From the NCBI RefSeq assembly GCF_001989995.2, contig NZ_JAHGUP010000039.1, positions 58,190-122,189 of the forward strand: 64,000 nucleotides of DNA, read 5' to 3'. The notes under the pieces are model-generated. The model saw nothing but the letters and a program-made list of their open reading frames with translations. It ran no database searches and was not told where the DNA came from. The stretch is from Vibrio anguillarum. Its GTDB lineage: Bacteria; Pseudomonadota; Gammaproteobacteria; Enterobacterales; Vibrionaceae. The translations under genes and the position numbers were made by a program. Below are positions 46,761 through 57,645 of this stretch, in pieces (the first letter of the stretch is position 1; the number at the start of each line of letters is the position of its first letter).

Positions 46761-47036
46761 CTACGCTTTACTTGTTACAGAGCTGTTCTCTGCTGTTTGC
46801 TTTTTCAGTTGCTTATTCAACTTTCTAACTTGCAACTGAGACTTGAAGTAGAAGCTACTGCCAAGTAAACAAGCAAGTAAAAAACCAGAGACAAAGACAG
46901 TGCCAAGTAAAGTAGACAGGTGAAATTCGCCTTGAGCGATCAAATAGTTAAACGTCACAACTGCTTGATTTTGAGCCCCTAATGCTAAAGCAATCAAAAA
47001 AAGTGCAAGAATTAGAACGATTTTTATAATTTTCAT
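46761..47036 (-). CDS. lapA: LapA (YciS), small inner-membrane LPS assembly protein
   Basis: 91 residues. Two membrane helices (VLILALFLIALALGAQNQAVVTFN, LLGTVFVSGFLLACLLGSSFYF) and a basic C-terminal tail with coiled-coil character. Gene order lapA-lapB as in E. coli. The ihfB terminator lies just upstream. Confidence 0.9.
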   Translation of the reverse strand: MKIIKIVLILALFLIALALGAQNQAVVTFNYLIAQGEFHLSTLLGTVFVSGFLLACLLGSSFYFKSQLQVRKLNKQLKKQTAENSSVTSKA

Positions 47037-47122
47037 ATGCCACTACCTATCCAGTATTGATCTGGTCTGATTATGCAGGAAAATGGCCTTACAAACCATG
47101 TCTATTATGGATTCCTTTCTTA

Positions 47123-47157
47123 AAAAAACGGCATACTTAAACTGTATGCCGTTTTTT
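47123..47157 (-). terminator. ihfB terminator
   Basis: Perfect 14-bp stem AAAAAACGGCATAC (47123-47136)/GTATGCCGTTTTTT (47144-47157). U-tails on both strands; on the minus strand it ends ihfB. Confidence 0.9.
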
Positions 47158-47177
47158 AGAATACTCTCTAAATCGCT

Positions 47178-47462
47178 TTAGATATTCTCATTAACTCGCT
47201 CACGTAACTCTTTACCTGGCTTGAAATGAGGGACGAATTTGCCATCCAACACCACTTTATCACCGGTTTTAGGATTACGACCTACTCTAGGCTCACGATA
47301 GTGCAAAGAGAAACTACCAAATCCGCGAATTTCGATTCGCTCTCCGCTTTCTAAAGTTGATGCCATATGTTCAAGAATATCTTTCACAGCGTCTTCAATT
47401 TCTTTAGCAGATAGGTGCGTTTTCTCAGCACAGAGTCTTTCTATCAATTCAGACTTAGTCAT
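47178..47462 (-). CDS. ihfB: IhfB, integration host factor beta subunit
   Basis: 94 residues from ATG 47462 ([10 protein letters not shown]), with SD GAGGGA. HU/IHF fold; the DNA-bending arm is [10 protein letters not shown] and the Pro-containing tip [11 protein letters not shown]. Near-identical to E. coli IhfB. A four-residue upstream extension in the same frame is not used. Sits downstream of rpsA, as in E. coli. Confidence 0.96.
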   Translation of the reverse strand: MTKSELIERLCAEKTHLSAKEIEDAVKDILEHMASTLESGERIEIRGFGSFSLHYREPRVGRNPKTGDKVVLDGKFVPHFKPGKELRERVNENI

Positions 47463-47499
47463 AGTTTCCCTCATTACTTATCAAAGTAGGCACTAACTG

Positions 47500-47527
47500 A
47501 AAAAAAAGGAGCCTTACGGCCCCTTTT
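47500..47527 (-). terminator. rpsA terminator
   Basis: Imperfect stem at 47505-47514/47518-47527 with an A-run at 47500-47507 forming the U-tail on the minus strand, just after rpsA. Confidence 0.75.
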
Positions 47528-47538
47528 AGCGAGTTAGA

Positions 47539-49209
47539 TTATTCGCCTTTAGCAGCCTTGAATGCATCAGCCATAGCATTACCAAACGCACCTTCATCAG
47601 CTTTGTTCAGAGTAGCCATTGCTTCTTGCTCATCAGCTTCATCTTTAGCTTTGATAGATAGGTTGATTACGCGGTTTTTACGGTCTACACCAGTAAATTT
47701 CGCTTCAACGCTGTCACCAACGCTTAGGACTAGAGACGCATCTTCAATACGGTCACGAGATGCTTCAGAAGCACGGATGTAACCTTCAACGCCGTCTACA
47801 AGTTCAATTGTAGCACCTTTCGCGTCAACTGCAGTAACAGTACCGTTAACTAGAGTACCTTTTTTGTTATCAGCAACATATGCGTTGAACGGGTCGTTTT
47901 CCATTTGCTTAACGCCAAGAGAAATACGCTCACGCTCTGCATCTACTGCTAGAACAACTGCAGAGATTTCATCGCCTTTCTTGTAATCACGTACCGCTTC
48001 TTCTCCAGGAACGTTCCAAGAGATGTCAGATAGGTGAACTAGACCGTCGATGCCGCCGTCTAGACCGATGAAGATACCGAAGTCAGTGATAGACTTGATC
48101 TTACCAGTAACTTTGTCGCCTTTAGCTTGCGCTTCAGCGAATGACTGCCATGGGTTAGCTTTACACTGTTTAAGACCTAGAGAGATACGACGACGCTCTT
48201 CGTCGATATCAAGAACCATAACCTCAACTTCGTCGCCAACATTAACAACTTTAGATGGGTGGATGTTCTTGTTAGTCCAATCCATTTCAGAAACGTGTAC
48301 TAGACCTTCAACGCCTTCTTCGATTTCAACGAAGCAGCCGTAGTCAGTTAGATTTGTTACACGGCCAGATAGTTTATGACCTTCTGGGTAACGCTTAGCG
48401 ATAGCTACCCATGGATCTTCGCCAAGTTGCTTAAGACCTAGTGATACGCGAGTACGATCACGATCAAACTTAAGAACTTTAACTAGGATTTCGTCACCAA
48501 CGTTAACGATTTCTGATGGGTGTTTAACGCGTTTCCAAGCCATATCTGTGATATGTAGAAGACCATCAACACCACCAAGGTCAACGAATGCGCCGTAGTC
48601 AGTAAGGTTCTTAACGATACCTTTAACTTCAGTGCCTTCTTGTAGAGTTTCAAGAAGTTCGTCACGTTCAACGCTGCTTTCTGATTCGATAACAGCACGA
48701 CGAGAAACAACAACGTTGTTACGTTTCTGGTCTAGTTTGATAACTTTGAACTCTAGCTCTTTGTTTTCTAGGTGAGTAGTGTCACGGATAGGACGCACGT
48801 CAACAAGAGAGCCTGGAAGGAAAGCACGGATACCGTTTAGTTCAACAGTGAAGCCACCTTTAACTTTACCATTGATAATACCAATAACAGTTTCAGCTTC
48901 TTCGTAAGCTTTCTCAAGAACGATCCAAGCTTCATGACGCTTAGCTTTCTCACGAGAAAGTTGAGTTTCACCGAAACCATCTTCAACAGCGTCTAGAGCA
49001 ACGTCTACTTCAGAACCAACTTCAACTTCAAGTTCGCCAGCAGCGTTCTTGAACTGTTCAGCAGGGATAGCAGACTCAGACTTAAGACCAGCGTCAACAA
49101 GAACGAAACCATTCTCGATAGCGACTACAGTACCTTTAACGATTGTACCTTGTTGAAATTGTGTTTCGTTTAAAAACTCTTCAAAGAGTTGAGCAAAAGA
49201 TTCAGTCAT
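47539..49209 (-). CDS. rpsA: RpsA, 30S ribosomal protein S1
   Basis: 556 residues with six S1/OB repeats, each with a [30 protein letters not shown] core. It delivers structured or SD-poor mRNAs to the ribosome. No good SD is present before ATG; the weak GAAGATTAAAT sequence matches the E. coli rpsA start region. A GGA-loop hairpin 26 nt upstream suggests autogenous control. Confidence 0.97.
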   Translation of the reverse strand: MTESFAQLFEEFLNETQFQQGTIVKGTVVAIENGFVLVDAGLKSESAIPAEQFKNAAGELEVEVGSEVDVALDAVEDGFGETQLSREKAKRHEAWIVLEKAYEEAETVIGIINGKVKGGFTVELNGIRAFLPGSLVDVRPIRDTTHLENKELEFKVIKLDQKRNNVVVSRRAVIESESSVERDELLETLQEGTEVKGIVKNLTDYGAFVDLGGVDGLLHITDMAWKRVKHPSEIVNVGDEILVKVLKFDRDRTRVSLGLKQLGEDPWVAIAKRYPEGHKLSGRVTNLTDYGCFVEIEEGVEGLVHVSEMDWTNKNIHPSKVVNVGDEVEVMVLDIDEERRRISLGLKQCKANPWQSFAEAQAKGDKVTGKIKSITDFGIFIGLDGGIDGLVHLSDISWNVPGEEAVRDYKKGDEISAVVLAVDAERERISLGVKQMENDPFNAYVADNKKGTLVNGTVTAVDAKGATIELVDGVEGYIRASEASRDRIEDASLVLSVGDSVEAKFTGVDRKNRVINLSIKAKDEADEQEAMATLNKADEGAFGNAMADAFKAAKGE

Positions 49210-49235
49210 TTATTTAATCTTCAATAATTAAACTT

Positions 49236-49257
49236 CCATGGGTATCCTACCGCATGG
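49236..49257 (-). promoter_or_regulatory. GGA-loop hairpin in the rpsA leader
   Basis: On the minus strand CCATG-C-GGTA-GGA-TACC-CATGG folds into a nine-bp stem with one bulged C and an apical GGA. It ends 26 nt before the rpsA ATG. E. coli rpsA leaders carry hairpins with GGA loops that S1 uses for autoregulation. Confidence 0.6.
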
Positions 49258-49312
49258 GGTTATTAAATTCGCCAGTCATCATCCTTGCGACCGACGCTCT
49301 TACCTAGCAGAA

Positions 49313-49993
49313 CTACTCTGCCAGCTTAGATTCTACATATTGTAATGCTTCTTCTACAACTTCGTCGATAGACATTGAGGTTGAGTCAAGCAATAGCGCA
49401 TCCTCTGCAGGGCGTAATGGGGCCACTGGGCGGTTACGATCTCGGTCGTCACGCTCTTGGATCTCGCTTAAAAGGGCGTCAAATTTAACATCTAGCCCTT
49501 TGAGTTGCAACTGCTTAAAGCGACGTTGGGCTCGCTCTTGCGCGCTGGCATCGAGGAATATTTTCACTTCTGCTTGAGGAAACACAACTGTGCCCATATC
49601 ACGTCCATCAGCAACCAGTCCCTGCCCTTTCGCAAAGGCTCGTTGGCGACGTAATAATGCCTCACGAACTCTAGGCAATGCCGCTACTTTTGATGCCGCC
49701 ATTCCTGTCTCTTCTTTGCGCAATTCTTTCGATACGTCCTCACCTTCAAGAATCACTCTAACCAAGTCGCCTTCTGCGATAAATTGGACATCTAAATGTG
49801 TCGCCAGAGGAACAAGCGCTTCTTCCGACTCCGTATCCACACCGTGGTGAATCGCCGCCAATGCAAGAACGCGGTAAATAGCTCCAGAATCGAGCAAATG
49901 AAAGCCTAATTTCTTAGCCAACAACATACAAAGAGTGCCTTTACCTGCACCACTTGGTCCATCTACGGTAATTACCGGAGTGTGAGAGGACAT
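49313..49993 (-). CDS. cmk: Cmk, cytidylate kinase
   Basis: 226 residues. Phosphorylates CMP and dCMP. P-loop [11 protein letters not shown], then [15 protein letters not shown], the substrate segment [16 protein letters not shown] and [13 protein letters not shown]. Located directly upstream of rpsA as in E. coli. Confidence 0.96.
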   Translation of the reverse strand: MSSHTPVITVDGPSGAGKGTLCMLLAKKLGFHLLDSGAIYRVLALAAIHHGVDTESEEALVPLATHLDVQFIAEGDLVRVILEGEDVSKELRKEETGMAASKVAALPRVREALLRRQRAFAKGQGLVADGRDMGTVVFPQAEVKIFLDASAQERAQRRFKQLQLKGLDVKFDALLSEIQERDDRDRNRPVAPLRPAEDALLLDSTSMSIDEVVEEALQYVESKLAE

Positions 49994-50117
49994 GATTTAC
50001 TCCACTTAGTTTTTATGCGGCTTGCTTGCTCGCTTTTGTCGGCGACAAATTATAGTGCTTATCCGTTACAGGCGCTAGGAAGGAATGGTGATATGACTGA
50101 AATTTCACAGTGATACA

Positions 50118-50148
50118 AGCGTCGCTTTTAGGGGGCGACGCTTTTGAT
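50118..50148. terminator. Hairpin between cmk and the ComEA-like gene
   Basis: Nine-bp stem AAGCGTCGC (50118-50126)/GCGACGCTT (50135-50143). The T-run is on the plus-strand side, so its use by the minus-strand gene is uncertain. Confidence 0.5.
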
Positions 50149-50156
50149 AGAGACTT

Positions 50157-50456
50157 TTATAAAATGATACGCTCAGCGTTTTGCCTGACAGTAACGGCAC
50201 CAATGCCTTTCACCAAGCTCAGATCTTCTTTGGTTTTAAAATCGCCATTTTGTTGACGATATTCAACAATCGCTTGTGCTTTTTTAAGTCCAATACCTTT
50301 CAACAAAGTAGCAATTTCCTCAGCGGAAGCCTGATTTATATTAACCGTAATTTCAATGCCTTGGTGCGTTTCTACCACCTTTTCTTCTGCTAATGTCGGT
50401 GAAAGAGGCAATACGATACTTAGAAGTAACAATCCGAGTTTTGTTTTCAATTTCAT
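50157..50456 (-). CDS. comEA: ComEA-like helix-hairpin-helix DNA-binding protein
   Basis: 99 residues from ATG 50456 (AAGGAAA ribosome site). Signal peptide LGLLLLSIVLPLSPTLA, then a DNA-binding double HhH: ASAEEIATLLKGIGLKKAQAIVEYRQQNGDF and EDLSLVKGIGAVTVRQNAERI. In Vibrio, ComEA is the periplasmic ratchet of DNA uptake in natural transformation. TfoX/HapR control is expected from family knowledge. Confidence 0.9.
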   Translation of the reverse strand: MKLKTKLGLLLLSIVLPLSPTLAEEKVVETHQGIEITVNINQASAEEIATLLKGIGLKKAQAIVEYRQQNGDFKTKEDLSLVKGIGAVTVRQNAERIIL

Positions 50457-50536
50457 ATGAACATTTCCTTGTTTATTAATGGGTACCAATATTAATTGAG
50501 CTTGGAAATGAGAGGGAATCAAAAAGGTAGAAATTG

Positions 50537-50562
50537 AAATGGGCTGCATAAGCAGCCCATTT
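50537..50562 (-). terminator. ppiD terminator
   Basis: Eleven-bp stem AAATGGGCTGC (50537-50547)/GCAGCCCATTT (50552-50562), ATAA loop, 31 bp after the ppiD stop. A T-rich stretch follows on the minus strand. Confidence 0.8.
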
Positions 50563-50592
50563 TGAGTTTCATATCAATTACATTACTAGCCT

Positions 50593-52452
50593 TTATTGGC
50601 TCACAACATAATATTCAATGTCTGTATTTTTACGCAAAGTTGTAAGTATCGCAGCCAAATCACGTTGGCTACCGATGCGCTCTAACTGAGCCGTAATTTG
50701 ATCGTTGTACTGAGGTGTGACTTTAGCCTCAACCTTATGTAGTTCAACAAGAACAATATCACCGTTCATTGCTTTCGCTTGACCGTAAACCACACTATCT
50801 GTAGCGGGTTTAGGGAGAGAAAACACCGTACTCGCCAATGGAGAGCTACGATCAATCATTTCCAACTCAGCAAATTTTAACCCACGCTGTTCCAATAAGG
50901 ATTGGTCACCTTGCTTTAGCGTATCAATCAATTTTGTGGCTAACTCAATCGCTTGTTGTTCGCCTTTGACTTTAGAAAGCTGAGTAACCACTTGCTCTTT
51001 CACTTCAGCCAAAGGAAGAACTATTTGTTCCCGAGCATCATCAACACGAACAACGATAACGTGTTCTGGGGCAACTTCTAATACCTCAGAATTGAGCCTA
51101 TCTTCTTTTACCTCTGGGCTTAGAATAGCTTGAAGAACAGCTGGATTTTTAAGAATTTCAGGCGCATCTTGCTGAGAAATAAAATCGGTTTTCTGAATCT
51201 TAGCTGAGATAGCGTTTGCTGCTTCATCCAGAGAGTCAGGTGATTCAAATGCCACTTTTTCTAGCTTAGTCTGCAACTCATAAAACTGATCTGCGGCCTT
51301 TTGGTCTACCATTTCAGCTTTGATTTCAGAGGCAACCTGTGCGTAGGGCTGTGCGATAGGGGCTTTAACATCATCAAGACGGATAATGTGATAGCCAAAT
51401 TCAGATTTGACCAACCCTGTGATATCCCCTATCTGTTCGATAGCAAAGGCTGCTTGTTCAAAAGCTGGGTCCATCACATCATGTTCAATCCAACCTAGCG
51501 AACCACCCTCTTCTGCGCTTCCTACGTCTTCTGATTTTTCTTTCGCTAAAGTCGCGAAATCAGCGCCAGCATTCAGTTCATCGAGAATCGCCTGCGCTTT
51601 AGTTTTATCATCACCTTGAACCAAAATATGGCTTACTTTACGCTGTGCTTGAGTGGAGTATTTGTCTAAATGCTCTTGGTAGTACTGCTCGGCCTGTTCA
51701 TCAGACACTACAATTTGGTCTTTCAATTGTTGGGCAGAAAGCTCGATATAAGCCACTTTAACCTGCTCTGGACGGGTATAGCGCTCTGCATTTTGTTGAT
51801 AATATTGAGTAATTTCTTCATCACTCAACTCAACATTTTTAGCAAAGTCGTTGAGTGACAATGTGAGCGCACGGATATCACGGGTTTGAGAGATCAGTTC
51901 ACTTTGCTGATTAACCTCACCCTGCAACGTAAATTCACTACCTTGGATAGCACTAAGTAACTGGTTACGGATAAGATCACGACGTAGATATTCTGCAAAG
52001 CTTTCAGCAGAGAAACCTGCACGGCGAAGAGCCGCTTGATAGATTTCTTGGTCAAACTTACCGCCTGTCTGGAATTGAGGCATGTCTAAAATCATTTTAC
52101 GAACCTGATCATCGCTCACTCGTAAACCTAGTGATTGTGCATGCTGCTCCAACAATAAATCGTTAACCATACGATCAAGCACTGACTTACGAAATGACTC
52201 GACATACTGAGGATCAGCGAGCAAGTTAGCAAAATAATCCCCTAATTGGGATTGCATGCGATTGCGCTCGTTCTGGTACGCTTGTTCAAATTCACCACGG
52301 CCAATCTCACTATTGCCAACTTTAGCCGCAGCATTACTGCCACCGCTTACCAAGTAGCTACCGACACCTGCGAATACGAATGATAAGATAATCATTCCTA
52401 GAATAATTTTCACCGCGATGCTGTTCACGCCTTCGCGTAATCGATCCATCAT
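50593..52452 (-). CDS. ppiD: PpiD, membrane-anchored periplasmic chaperone/isomerase
   Basis: 619 residues. One N-terminal membrane helix (IILGMIILSFVFAGVGSYLV), a SurA-like N domain, a parvulin domain (about 265-360, RKVSHILVQGDDKTKAQAILDEL to FGYHIIRLDDV) and a long C-terminal region. PpiD helps proteins leave the SecYEG channel. It follows hupB on the same strand as in E. coli. Confidence 0.95.
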   Translation of the reverse strand: MMDRLREGVNSIAVKIILGMIILSFVFAGVGSYLVSGGSNAAAKVGNSEIGRGEFEQAYQNERNRMQSQLGDYFANLLADPQYVESFRKSVLDRMVNDLLLEQHAQSLGLRVSDDQVRKMILDMPQFQTGGKFDQEIYQAALRRAGFSAESFAEYLRRDLIRNQLLSAIQGSEFTLQGEVNQQSELISQTRDIRALTLSLNDFAKNVELSDEEITQYYQQNAERYTRPEQVKVAYIELSAQQLKDQIVVSDEQAEQYYQEHLDKYSTQAQRKVSHILVQGDDKTKAQAILDELNAGADFATLAKEKSEDVGSAEEGGSLGWIEHDVMDPAFEQAAFAIEQIGDITGLVKSEFGYHIIRLDDVKAPIAQPYAQVASEIKAEMVDQKAADQFYELQTKLEKVAFESPDSLDEAANAISAKIQKTDFISQQDAPEILKNPAVLQAILSPEVKEDRLNSEVLEVAPEHVIVVRVDDAREQIVLPLAEVKEQVVTQLSKVKGEQQAIELATKLIDTLKQGDQSLLEQRGLKFAELEMIDRSSPLASTVFSLPKPATDSVVYGQAKAMNGDIVLVELHKVEAKVTPQYNDQITAQLERIGSQRDLAAILTTLRKNTDIEYYVVSQ

Positions 52453-52521
52453 AATCTAACTGCTCTCCGGATAAGAAGCTTCACACTTCAGCCTAAAAAT
52501 TGAATAGCGCGATAATATCAG

Positions 52522-52552
52522 AAAAAGAAATGCGCATCAGTAGGATGCGCAT
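52522..52552 (-). terminator. hupB terminator
   Basis: Nine-bp stem ATGCGCATC (52530-52538)/GATGCGCAT (52544-52552), 5-nt loop. The A-rich side (52522-52530) is the U-tail on the minus strand. Confidence 0.82.
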
Positions 52553-52609
52553 AATTTCAAAAGGTTCGAATTAATTTTGCGCTTAAGCCGCAAAAAATAA
52601 CGATTTTGA

Positions 52610-52882
52610 TTAGTTGCAAGCGTCTTTAAGCGCTTTGCCTGCTTTGAAAGCAGGTACTTTTGCTTCTGCGATTTGGATCTCTTCACCCGTTTTAGGGTTA
52701 CGACCCGTGCGCGCTGCACGAGTGCGAACGCTAAATGTACCAAAGCCAACAAGCGCTACTTGATCGCCAGATTGAAGAGTGCCACTAACGGCTTCGATGA
52801 ATGCATCAAGAGCACGGCCTGCCGATGCTTTAGAGATGTCAGCGTTTTCTGCGATTTTTTCTACTAATTGTGTTTTATTCAC
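52610..52882 (-). CDS. hupB: HupB, nucleoid protein HU beta
   Basis: 90 residues from GTG 52882 (NKTQLVEKI), aligned with E. coli HupB MNKSQLIDKI. SD AAGGGGAA precedes. HU signature [24 protein letters not shown]. An upstream in-frame ATG would add seven residues without family support. Confidence 0.95.
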   Translation of the reverse strand: MNKTQLVEKIAENADISKASAGRALDAFIEAVSGTLQSGDQVALVGFGTFSVRTRAARTGRNPKTGEEIQIAEAKVPAFKAGKALKDACN

Positions 52883-53010
52883 TGTGATTCCCCTTTGCGT
52901 CACCCATTATTATTTTTTAACGGTGACTTTTCGTTCCATTAAGTTCCCAAACTAGCTTGAAGCCTTATTACATCTGGGCTGCAAGCTATAGGGGCTTACG
53001 TTAGCGCCCA

Positions 53011-53048
53011 AAAAAAACGCTGACAAGCCTTTTTAAGCCTATCAGCGT
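53011..53048 (-). terminator. lon terminator
   Basis: Arms ACGCTGA (53017-53023)/TCAGCGT (53042-53048); A-run 53011-53017 gives the U-tail on the minus strand, 30 bp after the lon stop. Confidence 0.78.
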
Positions 53049-53077
53049 GATCTTTTACTTATTTTTGCTGCACATCA

Positions 53078-55429
53078 CTATTTTTTAGCTTCAAATTCAA
53101 CCCCAGAAGGGTCTCGTTCAAGTGCGATCTTCAAAACTTCATCAATCCATTGAACGGGAATGACTTTTAGATCAGCAATCACATTTGCAGGGATCTCTTC
53201 CAAATCACGCTCATTCTCTTTTGGGATCAATACGGTGGTGATACCACCACGATGTGCTGCGAGCAGTTTTTCTTTCAAACCACCGATAGGTAATACTTCA
53301 CCACGCAACGTTATCTCACCCGTCATCGCGACTTCCGCTTTCACAGGATTACCCGTCAAGCTAGAGACAAGCGCCGTACACATAGCAATACCCGCGCTTG
53401 GGCCATCTTTTGGTGTTGCGCCTTCTGGCACGTGAACGTGAATGTCGCGTTTTTCATAGAAATCAGCGTTAATCCCTAATTTCTCGGCGCGTGCGCGAAC
53501 CACCGTCATCGCAGCTTGAATGGATTCTTGCATCACCTCGCCCAGAGAACCAGTTTGCGTCAACTTGCCTTTGCCAGGCATTGATTCGGTTTCAATAGTC
53601 AGCAAATCACCGCCTACTTCTGTCCATGCTAAACCCGTAACTTGGCCAATTTGGTTACTGTCGTCGGCTTTGCCAAAATCGCAACGTTGCACACCTAGAA
53701 ACTCTTTTAAATTCTCTTGGTTGGCTACCACGGTTTTTACATCTTTATTCAACAAGATTTTCTTAACCGCTTTACGGCAAATTTTTGAAATCTCTCGCTC
53801 TAAGCTTCGTACGCCCGCCTCACGCGTGTAATAACGGATAATACCTATGATGGCTGAATCTTCGATAACAATTTCATGAGGCTTCAAACCGTTCCGCTCA
53901 ACTTGCTTAGTCACTAGATGGCGTTTCGCAATATTCAGCTTTTCGTCTTCTGTGTATCCAGAAAGGCGGATAACTTCCATACGGTCAAGCAGCGGGCCTG
54001 GGATGTTCATTGAGTTTGATGTCGCAACAAACATGACATCAGACAAATCATAATCCACCTCTAAATAGTGATCGTTAAAGGTGCTATTTTGTTCAGGATC
54101 AAGAACTTCCAACAATGCGGAAGATGGGTCACCACGCATATCTGAAGACATTTTGTCGATTTCATCAAGCAGGAAAAGTGGGTTTTTCACGCCAACCTTT
54201 GCCATTTTTTGAATCAATTTACCCGGCAGAGAACCAATGTAAGTACGGCGGTGACCACGAATTTCTGCTTCATCACGCACTCCACCTAACGCCATACGGG
54301 TATATTGTCGACCTGTTGCCGCCGCTATCGAGCGGCCAAGAGACGTTTTACCAACGCCCGGGGGACCAACAAGACACAAAATTGGCCCTTTCAGCTTGTT
54401 GATACGACTTTGTACCGCGAGATATTCTAAAATACGCTCTTTGACACGATCTAAACCGTAGTGATCGGCATTTAAAATCTCTTCAGCTTTTGCCAAATCT
54501 TTCTTAACTTTTGAACGTTTTGCCCAAGGAACATTGACCATCCAATCAATATAGCTACGCACAACGGTTGCTTCTGCAGACATTGGAGACATCATCTTTA
54601 ATTTCTGTAGCTCTTGTTCCGTTTTTTGGCGCGCTTCCTGCGGCATTTTGGAATCGTCAATCTTCTTCTTCAGCATTTCAAATTCATCAGGTGCGTCATC
54701 CATCTCACCTAATTCTTTCTGAATCGCTTTCATCTGCTCGTTGAGGTAATACTCACGCTGAGATTTTTCCATCTGCTTTTTAACGCGACCACGAATGCGT
54801 TTTTCAACCTGTAATAGATCGATCTCCGCTTCCATTTGTCCCATTAAAAATTCCAAACGTTCACTGACATCAACAATTTCGAGAACTTTTTGTTTTTCAA
54901 TCAATTTCAATGGCATGTGAGCGGCGATGGTATCAGCCAAACGCGCTGCTTCATCAATCCCATTTAACGACGTTAATACTTCAGGCGGGATTTTCTTGTT
55001 GAGTTTGATAAAACCATCAAATTGGTTGATTGCGCTGCGAACGACGACTTCCTGCTCTTTATCATCCAACTCAGGAGTGACAAGATACTGCGCTTCTGCG
55101 GAGAAAAATTCACGCTCGATGAAGCGATCAATTTTCGCTCGCTGTTGGCCTTCAACCAACACTTTCACGGTACCGTCAGGTAATTTCAGAAGTTGTAAAA
55201 TCGTTGCAACTGTCCCGACTTCAAAAAGATCTTCAATTTTCGGTTCGTCGGTTTCCGCTTGCTTTTGTGCCACAAGTAACACTTGCTTGTTGTTATCCAT
55301 CGCCGCTTCAAGGCATTGGATGGATTTTTCTCTGCCAACAAACAAAGGAATGACCATGTGAGGATAAACCACCACGTCACGTAGAGGTAGTACGGGGATC
55401 TCGATACGCTCGGAACGTTCCAAGTTCAT
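53078..55429 (-). CDS. lon: Lon, ATP-dependent serine protease
   Basis: 783 residues, the standard length. N-terminal LAN domain ([26 protein letters not shown]), AAA+ motor ([20 protein letters not shown]) and a C-terminal proteolytic domain with the Ser in [11 protein letters not shown] and the Lys in [17 protein letters not shown]. Major protease for damaged and regulatory proteins. A sigma-32-type promoter lies 35 bp before the ATG. Confidence 0.97.
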   Translation of the reverse strand: MNLERSERIEIPVLPLRDVVVYPHMVIPLFVGREKSIQCLEAAMDNNKQVLLVAQKQAETDEPKIEDLFEVGTVATILQLLKLPDGTVKVLVEGQQRAKIDRFIEREFFSAEAQYLVTPELDDKEQEVVVRSAINQFDGFIKLNKKIPPEVLTSLNGIDEAARLADTIAAHMPLKLIEKQKVLEIVDVSERLEFLMGQMEAEIDLLQVEKRIRGRVKKQMEKSQREYYLNEQMKAIQKELGEMDDAPDEFEMLKKKIDDSKMPQEARQKTEQELQKLKMMSPMSAEATVVRSYIDWMVNVPWAKRSKVKKDLAKAEEILNADHYGLDRVKERILEYLAVQSRINKLKGPILCLVGPPGVGKTSLGRSIAAATGRQYTRMALGGVRDEAEIRGHRRTYIGSLPGKLIQKMAKVGVKNPLFLLDEIDKMSSDMRGDPSSALLEVLDPEQNSTFNDHYLEVDYDLSDVMFVATSNSMNIPGPLLDRMEVIRLSGYTEDEKLNIAKRHLVTKQVERNGLKPHEIVIEDSAIIGIIRYYTREAGVRSLEREISKICRKAVKKILLNKDVKTVVANQENLKEFLGVQRCDFGKADDSNQIGQVTGLAWTEVGGDLLTIETESMPGKGKLTQTGSLGEVMQESIQAAMTVVRARAEKLGINADFYEKRDIHVHVPEGATPKDGPSAGIAMCTALVSSLTGNPVKAEVAMTGEITLRGEVLPIGGLKEKLLAAHRGGITTVLIPKENERDLEEIPANVIADLKVIPVQWIDEVLKIALERDPSGVEFEAKK

Positions 55430-55463
55430 ATTATTCTCTCTTCCGCTTCAACTGATTACCGAG

Positions 55464-55491
55464 TATATGGGGGCTAACTCACTGGATTCAA
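55464..55491 (-). promoter_or_regulatory. Sigma-32 (heat-shock) promoter of lon
   Basis: On the minus strand TTGAAT (55491-55486), 13-bp spacer, CCCCATATA (55472-55464). As I recall, the E. coli lon promoter has the same -35, spacing and -10, then ACT. It begins inside the clpX-lon gap just past the clpX terminator. Confidence 0.85.
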
Positions 55492-55500
55492 TAACAGAAT

Positions 55501-55530
55501 AAAAAAAAGGAGGTATTTGCTACCTCCTTT
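55501..55530 (-). terminator. clpX terminator
   Basis: Perfect ten-bp stem AAAGGAGGTA (55506-55515)/TACCTCCTTT (55521-55530), 5-nt loop; A-run 55501-55508 forms the U-tail on the minus strand. Confidence 0.88.
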
Positions 55531-55549
55531 AAATATTTCTGATTGAGAT

Positions 55550-56830
55550 TTACTCTGCGCCAGCCGCTTGGCTCTCATTTCCGCTGTAAATTAGTAGCGG
55601 TTGTGATTCACCATTAATGACTGATTCATCGATAACCACTTTGCTGACATCGTTTACCGATGGCAGTTCATACATGGTTTCGAGTAGTACACCTTCCAAT
55701 ATTGAGCGTAAACCACGTGCGCCCGTTTTGCGGTTCATTGCTTTTTTTGCAATGGCGCGCAATGCGTCTTCACGAAACTCTAGGTCAACGTTCTCTAACT
55801 CAAACAAGGCTGCGTACTGTTTCGTCAGCGCGTTTTTCGGCTCACACAGGATTTGAATCAGTGCTTCTTCATCCAGCTCTGTCAAGGTAGCCGTTACGGG
55901 AAGACGACCGATAAATTCAGGGATCAACCCATATTTTACCAAATCTTCAGGCTCTACTTGATTGAACAACTCACCGATAGTTTTGGTTTCATCTTTAGAG
56001 CGAACTTCCGCACCAAAGCCAATACCTGAACCTGTCGCAACACGTTGTTCAATCACTTTATCTAGGCCCGCAAATGCACCACCACAGATAAAGAGGATTT
56101 TGGATGTGTCTACCTGTAAAAACTCTTGTTGTGGATGCTTACGGCCACCTTGCGGCGGAACCGAAGCGATAGTGCCTTCCACCAATTTCAACAGCGCTTG
56201 CTGAACCCCTTCACCTGAGACATCTCGGGTAATTGAAGGATTTTCTGCTTTACGAGAAATCTTATCAATTTCATCGATGTAGACGATACCACGTTCCGCT
56301 TTTGCAACGTCATAATCACATTTTTGCAGCAGCTTTTGGATGATGTTTTCAACATCTTCGCCAACATAGCCTGCTTCAGTTAATGTGGTGGCGTCTGCCA
56401 TTGTGAAAGGTACGTCTAGGAAACGAGCTAATGTTTCTGCAAGCAGTGTTTTACCACTACCTGTTGGGCCAATAAGAAGAATATTACTCTTACCTAACTC
56501 AACCCCATCGCTCGTTTTATCACCGTTTCGTAAACGCTTGTAGTGATTATATACGGCCACTGCGAGCACTTTTTTTGCATGTTCCTGGCCAATCACATAG
56601 TCATCAAGATGTTCACGGATCTTATGCGGCGTAGGTAACGCCTCAGATTCCTTTTTTGGCAGAACATCCTTAATCTCTTCACGAATGATGTCGTTACATA
56701 AATCAACGCATTCATCACAGATGTAAACAGAAGGACCGGCGATCAGCTTGCGAACTTCGTGCTGGCTTTTGCCACAGAAAGAGCAATACAACAGTTTACT
56801 ACTACCGCTCTCTTTGCTTTTGTCTGTCAT
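55550..56830 (-). CDS. clpX: ClpX, AAA+ unfoldase of ClpXP
   Basis: 426 residues. N-terminal zinc-binding domain ([13 protein letters not shown]...CDECVDLC), Walker [34 protein letters not shown] and the IGF-type loop IGFGAEVRS that docks ClpP. It lies 83 bp downstream of clpP. Confidence 0.97.
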   Translation of the reverse strand: MTDKSKESGSSKLLYCSFCGKSQHEVRKLIAGPSVYICDECVDLCNDIIREEIKDVLPKKESEALPTPHKIREHLDDYVIGQEHAKKVLAVAVYNHYKRLRNGDKTSDGVELGKSNILLIGPTGSGKTLLAETLARFLDVPFTMADATTLTEAGYVGEDVENIIQKLLQKCDYDVAKAERGIVYIDEIDKISRKAENPSITRDVSGEGVQQALLKLVEGTIASVPPQGGRKHPQQEFLQVDTSKILFICGGAFAGLDKVIEQRVATGSGIGFGAEVRSKDETKTIGELFNQVEPEDLVKYGLIPEFIGRLPVTATLTELDEEALIQILCEPKNALTKQYAALFELENVDLEFREDALRAIAKKAMNRKTGARGLRSILEGVLLETMYELPSVNDVSKVVIDESVINGESQPLLIYSGNESQAAGAE

Positions 56831-56913
56831 TCGCTAACCTCTTAGCCTTTACTTTTAATCGTCTGAGTGTAACTCAAATTACGCCAAAATGCGTTAAACA
56901 ATTCTGAGAACTG

Positions 56914-57540
56914 TTATTCGCCGCGGTGACGCAAGACTGCATCGACTAAACCGTATTCCACAGCTTGGTCAGCAGACATAAAGTTATCACGGTCGGTATC
57001 ACGCTCGATAACTTCAAGCGGTTGGCCTGTATGCTCAGCAAGCAATTTGTTGAGTTTTTGCTTGATGGTAAGGATCTCTTGAGCATGGATCTGGATATCC
57101 GAAGCTTGCCCTTGGAAACCACCTAACGGCTGATGAATCATCACGCGTGAGTTAGGCAACACATAACGTTTCCCCGGAGCGCCACCAGCCAATAGGAATG
57201 CTCCCATTGAACAAGCTTGGCCCATACAAACAGTGCTAACATTCGGCTTGATGAACTGCATGGTGTCATAAATTGACATACCAGCAGTCACACTACCTCC
57301 TGGCGAGTTGATGTAGAGGAAAATATCTTTATCAGGGTTTTCCGATTCTAAAAACAACAGCTGCGCTACAACAAGGTTAGCCATGTGATCTTCAACTTGA
57401 CCCGTTAAGAAAATCACTCGTTCTTTGAGTAGGCGAGAATAAATATCGTATGAGCGCTCACCGCGGGAAGTCTGCTCAACCACCATGGGTACTAGCGCGT
57501 CAAAAATTGGCGACATTGCGTTTTTTTCTTGGTAGCTCAT
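56914..57540 (-). CDS. clpP: ClpP, protease subunit
   Basis: 208 residues. Ser111 ([11 protein letters not shown]), His136 ([10 protein letters not shown]) and a later Asp form the catalytic triad; a short N-terminal propeptide is expected. [17 protein letters not shown] is the typical start of the mature core. A heat-shock -10-like CCCATCATT is seen upstream, but its -35 is poor. Confidence 0.97.
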   Translation of the reverse strand: MSYQEKNAMSPIFDALVPMVVEQTSRGERSYDIYSRLLKERVIFLTGQVEDHMANLVVAQLLFLESENPDKDIFLYINSPGGSVTAGMSIYDTMQFIKPNVSTVCMGQACSMGAFLLAGGAPGKRYVLPNSRVMIHQPLGGFQGQASDIQIHAQEILTIKQKLNKLLAEHTGQPLEVIERDTDRDNFMSADQAVEYGLVDAVLRHRGE

Positions 57541-57645
57541 ATTGTTATGTCCCTAAAATAAATGGCCCGAATGATGGGTATCACACGGACCATTGTTAGC
57601 AGAATAGTTAACCTGTAGTCAACCACCTACGCTACATATTGCTTA

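Noticed and set aside
57541..57645. Sigma-32 promoter upstream of clpP
   Set aside because: CCCATCATT could be a -10, but no TTGAAA-like -35 lies at the required spacing.
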